A DNA stretch of 9,402 nt, from assembly GCA_031380225.1 (NCBI GenBank), contig JANNFX010000261.1:1-9402 (forward strand). Reading direction: 5' to 3'. This DNA is from JANNFX01 sp031380225 (GTDB lineage Bacteria > Pseudomonadota > Alphaproteobacteria > Rhizobiales > Hyphomicrobiaceae). Positions 4,679 through 9,402 of the stretch are shown one piece after another; the stretch's first letter is position 1; every line of letters starts with the position of its first letter. A program made the translations under genes and the position numbers. The notes beneath the pieces are model-generated. The model saw nothing but the letters and a program-made list of their open reading frames with translations. It searched no databases and was not told the DNA's origin.

Positions 4679-7600
4679 TCACCGCACGATCGTTTCTGGT
4701 CGAGCACCGTGAGCCTCCGGCCCATCCGCAACGTTCCGGGACGCAGCAAGCGCTAAACGAGCCAATGCCGGAAGAGATTTCGAGCCGGTCTTCGTCATGA
4801 TCGACGCGCGATGATTTTCGACAGTTCGCTGGCTGATGCCGAGATCCGCGGCGATGTTTTTGCTGGGGTGGCCAGCGAGAACCATTTCCATGATCTGGCG
4901 CTGCCGCGGGGTGAGGTCCGCGATGTGATTTGCCGCGGCTTCCTGCCATGCAAGCAGTTTGTTGGCATCGCGCGACTGTTCAAGGGCACGCGCGATGCTG
5001 GCAAGCAACTCCACGCGGCCAATCGGTTTTTCGATGAAGTCGCAAGCGCCCGCCTTCATGGCCTGCACCGCTATTGGCACGTCGCTATTGCCGGTGATCA
5101 TGATCGCTGGTAGCCGATCGCCGGCACCATGGAGCTTTTGCAGCAATTCCAGCCCGTTCATTCCCGGTAAATAAGCGTCAATCAACAAGCACGCTTCGCG
5201 GCCTGGACGGTAGGCTTCGAGAAATGCTTCGCAATCCGGAAAATCCTCGACTGTCTGACCATCGTCCTCGAGTACATTTCGAATTCCATCGCGTACATTG
5301 CCATCGTCATCAACGATAAAAATAATCGGCCTGCCGAGACCGGCGGCGGATTTGGCGGCATTATGTGGACGCACCTTTGCCGCGCTTGGCGACCTGGGCA
5401 AGAGGCGTTGTATGACTTCAGCCAATGCTTTCAACTTCACTGGCTTATTGAGTTGAGCGCAGTCTTTGCTCGCAATATTGTGCATGGTGCCCGTTGAGAT
5501 ATCGCCGGTCAGTATGATGGCCGGGATGGGGCGATGAAGCGTCTCCCGCAGCTTAGCGGCAAGCTCAAGCCCATTGAGGTCTTTGGGGAGATTGAAGTCG
5601 GCAAGAATAAGGTCAGGCTGGATCTTGCCATGCGCTACCAAGTCGATTGCCGCAAGCCCGTCCGGCGCGGCCATCGTGATGTAGCCCTCGTCCCTGAGAA
5701 ATAGTTCGAGGAGATTGCACACTTCGGGATCGTCCTCGACAACGAGGATTGTACCAAGCCGGTGAAGGCTGTGCAGACTTTCATCTTCCGGCTGGTGGTG
5801 CTTATGCTGACGTGCGGGTCCACTCAATGGCAACTTGATGTCAATAGAAAAAACCGAGCCCTTGCCGTGTTGCGAGCGAACACGAACCCGATGACCCAGT
5901 AGTCTCCCCAAACGCTGGACAATGGAGAGCCCTAGGCCAAGACCACGGCTTCGTTCGCGCGCGGCATTGTCGAGCTGGTGATATTCTTCGAAAATTGCGT
6001 GCAGTTCACCTTCTGGAATGCCAACTCCAGTGTCCCAAATCTCGATGCTCAACAGTCCAGTGCGGCGGCGGCAACCGAGCAGAACCTTGCCGTGCTTGGT
6101 GTATTTCAAAGCGTTGGAAAGCAGGTTGCGGATCATCTGCTCGAGCAGACGCGGATCACTGCATACTGAGAGGCTGCACGAGACCACGCGCATTTGAAGC
6201 CTCTTGGCTTGCGCGTGATAGGTGAACTCATTACTTAAGCGGCTCAACAGGTCTTCGATCTCGAAACTGACCATTTCGGCGCGGATCGTTCCGGAATCGA
6301 TCTGATTGATATCGAGCAGCGTGTTCAACATACCGGACATTGCACCCAACGTCTCATCGATCCGTGCGACGAACTTCTTCGCTTTCTCGCCCTCTACGAC
6401 CTTCGCCAACAACCCTTGAAGCAAGGCCAGCGACTGGAGTGGCTGGCGAAGGTCGTGGCTGGCGGCGGCGAGAAAACGCGATTTCGCGGCATTGGCCATC
6501 TCCGCTTGCTGCTTGGCGGCTTCCAACGCCTTCCGGATGCGTTTGCGCTCGGTGACATCGGTGAACGTGATAACCACACCCTCCACCCGGTTTGCATGCG
6601 TGCGATACGGCAAGATCCGGCGGATAAACCAGACGCCGCTCTCCGTTTCGATTTCCCGTTCGATCGGCGCTTGGTTCTGCACTACCGTTCGAGCATCCGC
6701 TGGTAGAGCGGTGTCAGCGGACAATGAGTGAAGATCCGCCAGCGGGCGGCCGATGTCGCCCGGAATGACATTGAAGAGTGACTTTGTGGCTGGCGTGAAA
6801 AATCGGATATTCAAGTCAATGTCGAGAAACAGCGTCGCAACATCAGTGCTGTACAGAATATTTTGCAGATCGTTCGAGGCCGTGCGTTGCCGGTCAAGGG
6901 TTTCCTGCAGCTGGCTGTTGAGCGCAGTAAGCTCCTCGTTGAGCGACTGCAGTTCCTCCTTCGACGTCAACAGCTCCTCGTTTGTCGACTGAAACTCCTC
7001 ATTGACGGACGATGCTTCTTCGTTGAACGCTTTCTGCTCTTCGCTCGATAATTCGAGGCTATGGATAGCGCCTTGCAGCTCAGTTCTCGTCGATTCCAGC
7101 TCCCGCTCCAACTCCACGACCCGTTCCGAGTTTCCAGAAGCAGCGTGGCGATCCTGCGTGTGCGTTTGCTTTGGCTGGTCAATGAAGCAAACCAGCAGCA
7201 ACTGCTCGCCCTCGCACGCAATTGGCTTCACTTCAATTTTATATAGCCCTCCATCGCCTTGGCCATTTGCCTGGGCGACGGTGACAGCAGGCGCATTTTC
7301 TTGAATGGATCTTTGAATGACCGACCTGAGTTTTGAGCGCAAAGACTGAGGAGCCATGGCGAGCAAATCGTGCGTAGGGTGGCCCGCTGGCACGCGAAGA
7401 TACCGGTCCGTCGAACCCAATGAAAACAGGCACTCAAACTTGTGATTGATCAAAACGGCCGCCGGCCCATACTGCTCCATCACGTGACGACGGCACAAGT
7501 CTGATAGAACTACGTCGCGTGATGGCGGCTGACCTTGTCCAGACCGCGCGTAGAGCCGCCCTCGTTCTTCCGCGCCGGGAAGAAAATTCAAATCGCTCGC

Positions 7601-9121
7601 CCTTGAGCGCCCGATGTGCCGGTAAACCCGCTCGGCTTTGGAAATTACCTCGAAGCGACCATCGATATCGCCAGCCGACTCCGAGTTTCCAAGCAGCAGT
7701 ACACCTCCCTGCCGCAAGGCAAAATGGAAGAGCGAAATCGCCTTCGACTGAGCCTCGGGGCCCAAATAGATCAACAGGTTTCGGCACGACACGAAGTCGA
7801 GACGTGAGAACGGCGGATCGGCCAGCAAATCCTGAACCGTAAAGACCACTATACCGCGCAGCTCGGGCAGCACTCTAAACCCGTGTTCTTCTTTCGAAAA
7901 AAACTTTGCAAGCCGTTCTGGAGACACTTCTGCTGTAATCGTGTCTGGAAAGCTGCCTTCGCGAGCGCTGACGACAGCATCCGAATCGACATCAGACGCG
8001 AATATCTGGAGCTTGACGCTTGACTTCGCCGCTGCGATAGCCTCGCGGAACAGCATCGCAATCGAGTAGGTCTCCTCGCCCGTACTGCAGCCGGCAATCC
8101 AAATGCGCAGCGGGAGATCTGCCGATTGCTTTGCAACGAGATCTGGAACGATGTGCGCGGCTAAGTACTCGAACACTTTCGGATCACGAAAGAAGCTGGT
8201 GACATTGATCAGCAAATCTTGGGCGAGAAGGTTTAGCTCTTCAGTATTGTTCTCTAAAAGTTTGAAGTACTGATCTAAGGCGCCACGCTCGATGGCGGCC
8301 ATCGCCATACGCCGCTCGATCCGGCGCTGAAGGGTGCCCGGCTTGTAAAGCGTGAAATCGTGGGCGGTCTTAGTGCGCAAAAGTTCGATAATCCTGAGCA
8401 GCCAATCCTGTGCTTTGTCCTGCGAACCCGTCTCCTTTAGCGCCTGGGCGACAACCGTGCCGCGTTCAAACTTTACTAGTGCATCAGAAATTTTGGCTAG
8501 CGGGAGTACGAGATCGACTTGCCCGGTTAGAATTGCGGAGCGCGGCATGCCATCGAAGCTAGCTTCTTTCGGGTCCTGCGCAATAACGAGCCCGCCTTTT
8601 TCCTTTACGGCTTGCAAGCCAAGGCTGCCATCGGCACCGGTGCCTGAAAGAATAATGCCAATGGCGCGCGTTCCGAAGTCGTTTGCCAGCGAGTGCAACA
8701 AAAAATCGAACGGCAATCGCGTGCCGTGACGCTCAGTGGGAACAGAAAGTTGAAGTTTTCCTTGAGCAGCTGCAAGATAAGAACCTGGCGGAATGATATA
8801 TACATGGTCACGCTCTATGAGCATTCCATGCTTGGCTTGGTTCACCTTCATCACCGTGTGGCTGGTTAACAATTCAGCCATCATGCTTTCGTGGAGGGGG
8901 TCGAGATGTTGAACGATGATAAATGCCATGCCAATGTCTGCAGGCAGTGCATCAAGAAGCTTCCTGCATGCATCAAGCCCGCCTGCCGAGGCACCGATGG
9001 CAACAACCGGAAAGTCACCCGCGTCATGAGACGCGACGAGAGGCTGCCCGCGTGTCAGCGCGGGGGTTCCGACTGATCGGGGATTGGTTGGCTTTGCCTG
9101 ATCCGAAGTATTTTCCGGCAT
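4679..9121 (-). CDS. CheB-CheR-PAS-histidine kinase-REC-REC-LuxR hybrid sensor/regulator, 1480 aa
   Basis: Domains in order. CheB methylesterase, ~36-215: GASAGG Ser45, QHLDP His72 and GTGADG Asp164 give an intact triad, with no N-terminal receiver. CheR methyltransferase, ~240-500: NVTSFFRD 306-313, SAM-binding GCSTGEE 344-350, SCRNLLIYL 445-453. PAS-like region ~540-650. Coiled coil ~665-750 with repeated NEEL/KEEL units. PAS ~750-858. HisKA with SHDLRQPL, His889. HATPase: N-box N999/N1003, DTGVGIP 1030-1036, GLGLGLSIV 1060-1068. First receiver ~1123-1242: Asp1175, Thr1205, Lys1226. FixJ-like second receiver ~1264-1385: Asp1315, Thr1343, Lys1365. LuxR-type HTH ~1402-1460 (LTPRQRQIM, GISQRTVENHR). 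All key residues are present and no membrane segment is visible, so it should be a soluble, autophosphorylating phosphorelay with its own DNA-binding output. The ATG at 9121 is the first after an in-frame TGA seven codons upstream; its ribosome-binding site is weak (GGTGGA close to the ATG). An EcfG promoter lies upstream. Signal and target genes are unknown. Confidence 0.96.
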   Translation of the reverse strand: MPENTSDQAKPTNPRSVGTPALTRGQPLVASHDAGDFPVVAIGASAGGLDACRKLLDALPADIGMAFIIVQHLDPLHESMMAELLTSHTVMKVNQAKHGMLIERDHVYIIPPGSYLAAAQGKLQLSVPTERHGTRLPFDFLLHSLANDFGTRAIGIILSGTGADGSLGLQAVKEKGGLVIAQDPKEASFDGMPRSAILTGQVDLVLPLAKISDALVKFERGTVVAQALKETGSQDKAQDWLLRIIELLRTKTAHDFTLYKPGTLQRRIERRMAMAAIERGALDQYFKLLENNTEELNLLAQDLLINVTSFFRDPKVFEYLAAHIVPDLVAKQSADLPLRIWIAGCSTGEETYSIAMLFREAIAAAKSSVKLQIFASDVDSDAVVSAREGSFPDTITAEVSPERLAKFFSKEEHGFRVLPELRGIVVFTVQDLLADPPFSRLDFVSCRNLLIYLGPEAQSKAISLFHFALRQGGVLLLGNSESAGDIDGRFEVISKAERVYRHIGRSRASDLNFLPGAEERGRLYARSGQGQPPSRDVVLSDLCRRHVMEQYGPAAVLINHKFECLFSLGSTDRYLRVPAGHPTHDLLAMAPQSLRSKLRSVIQRSIQENAPAVTVAQANGQGDGGLYKIEVKPIACEGEQLLLVCFIDQPKQTHTQDRHAASGNSERVVELERELESTRTELQGAIHSLELSSEEQKAFNEEASSVNEEFQSTNEELLTSKEELQSLNEELTALNSQLQETLDRQRTASNDLQNILYSTDVATLFLDIDLNIRFFTPATKSLFNVIPGDIGRPLADLHSLSADTALPADARTVVQNQAPIEREIETESGVWFIRRILPYRTHANRVEGVVITFTDVTERKRIRKALEAAKQQAEMANAAKSRFLAAASHDLRQPLQSLALLQGLLAKVVEGEKAKKFVARIDETLGAMSGMLNTLLDINQIDSGTIRAEMVSFEIEDLLSRLSNEFTYHAQAKRLQMRVVSCSLSVCSDPRLLEQMIRNLLSNALKYTKHGKVLLGCRRRTGLLSIEIWDTGVGIPEGELHAIFEEYHQLDNAARERSRGLGLGLSIVQRLGRLLGHRVRVRSQHGKGSVFSIDIKLPLSGPARQHKHHQPEDESLHSLHRLGTILVVEDDPEVCNLLELFLRDEGYITMAAPDGLAAIDLVAHGKIQPDLILADFNLPKDLNGLELAAKLRETLHRPIPAIILTGDISTGTMHNIASKDCAQLNKPVKLKALAEVIQRLLPRSPSAAKVRPHNAAKSAAGLGRPIIFIVDDDGNVRDGIRNVLEDDGQTVEDFPDCEAFLEAYRPGREACLLIDAYLPGMNGLELLQKLHGAGDRLPAIMITGNSDVPIAVQAMKAGACDFIEKPIGRVELLASIARALEQSRDANKLLAWQEAAANHIADLTPRQRQIMEMVLAGHPSKNIAADLGISQRTVENHRASIMTKTGSKSLPALARLALAASRNVADGPEAHGARPETIVR

Positions 9122-9362
9122 CTTCCACCCGTCTGCACTTCATCGCTTCGCCAGGGAAGCCGCGAGGCACATTTAGCACGAATTCTGAACTGGAGGCGTT
9201 CATTTAGTAGGCGCCGCTCCCGACGGGCTAACACCGCTGGCGCTGCCCGCACTCCGGGGCGAACACAGCGCTAAGTAGTTTCCGAGGCTGCACGTGTTGA
9301 TGTCCCCGCATCTATGATCAGCCAACGGCTCCGATCGGGCCGCTTTTCTTCGCCCGAACCCT

Positions 9363-9387
9363 AACGCCGGGTGGAAACATTGGTTCC
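9363..9387 (-). promoter_or_regulatory. sigma-EcfG promoter upstream of the hybrid sensor/regulator gene
   Basis: On the minus strand: GGAAC (plus GTTCC 9383-9387), a 16-base spacer, then CGTT (plus AACG 9363-9366), an exact EcfG consensus. The start point would be near 9356, giving a leader of about 235 bases before the ATG at 9121. The leader opens with a modest stem (TCGGGC 9335-9340 with GCCCGA 9352-9357). It contains only weak short frames (27 codons, and a 59-codon frame that overlaps the sensor start), neither with a ribosome-binding site. No other gene lies between promoter and sensor start. Confidence 0.65.
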
Positions 9388-9402
9388 AGCCCTTGGCAGA
9401 CC

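Noticed and set aside
4536..4949. 137-codon minus-strand frame overlapping the 3' end of the sensor gene
   Set aside because: Shadow frame of the HTH-coding region; no motif, and the overlapped frame is strongly supported by domain content.
9024..9203. 59-codon minus-strand frame overlapping the start of the giant regulator
   Set aside because: No ribosome-binding site, overlaps almost 100 bases of the sensor in another frame, no recognisable motif.
9282..9293. 12-base direct repeat CCGAGGCTGCAC shared with 3896-3907
   Set aside because: Only 12 bases, the flanks do not match, and no other mark of an attachment site or mobile element is present; probably chance.

Overview
The window looks chromosomal and comes from an alphaproteobacterium, most likely in the Hyphomicrobiales near Bradyrhizobium, Rhodopseudomonas, Nitrobacter or Afipia. 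The evidence is a secreted DUF1236 protein, a Phasin_2-type phasin, a FixJ-like receiver plus LuxR-type HTH, and two exact matches to the alphaproteobacterial general-stress promoter (sigma-EcfG, GGAAC-N16-CGTT). The genus is an inference; no rRNA or housekeeping marker is present.

Layout. Bases 1-1862 (+) hold the C-terminal ~619 codons of an FdhF/YdeP-family molybdopterin oxidoreductase that begins upstream of the window. A 68-codon unknown gene follows (1932-2138). Its stop overlaps the ATG of a broken FAD-dependent (DAO-type) oxidoreductase, which is frameshifted in an A7 run and cut off after its Rossmann motif. Directly behind the cut, on the opposite strand, lies what reads as a C-terminal piece of the same kind of enzyme (2358-2495). 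I interpret this as a gene destroyed by deletion plus inversion. Two very small Lys/Arg-rich genes on the minus strand (58 and 56 codons, overlapping by ATGA) fill 2499-2842. A strong GC-rich stem-loop then separates them from the DUF1236 gene (2909-3625, -).

The 509-base gap 3626-4134 holds a consensus EcfG promoter for the DUF1236 gene, a weaker second EcfG-like site, two inverted repeats and a small overlapping stem, and a short coding-like stretch with no start. A phasin gene follows on the plus strand (4135-4512). The rest of the window is one very large minus-strand gene (4679-9121, 1480 aa). It encodes a CheB methylesterase, a CheR methyltransferase, PAS regions with a long coiled coil, a histidine kinase core, two receiver domains and a C-terminal LuxR/FixJ-type DNA-binding domain. 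A consensus EcfG promoter sits about 240 bases upstream of its start.

How they may work together (inference): the giant sensor/regulator and the DUF1236 envelope protein may be members of the general stress regulon. The phasin (polyhydroxyalkanoate granule or stress-related) and the YdeP-like oxidoreductase (linked to acid resistance in E. coli) would fit a stress and stationary-phase neighbourhood. The headline is the single-chain CheB-CheR-PAS-kinase-REC-REC-HTH protein. It joins chemotaxis-adaptation enzymes, a phosphorelay and a transcriptional output in one polypeptide with no visible membrane segment.
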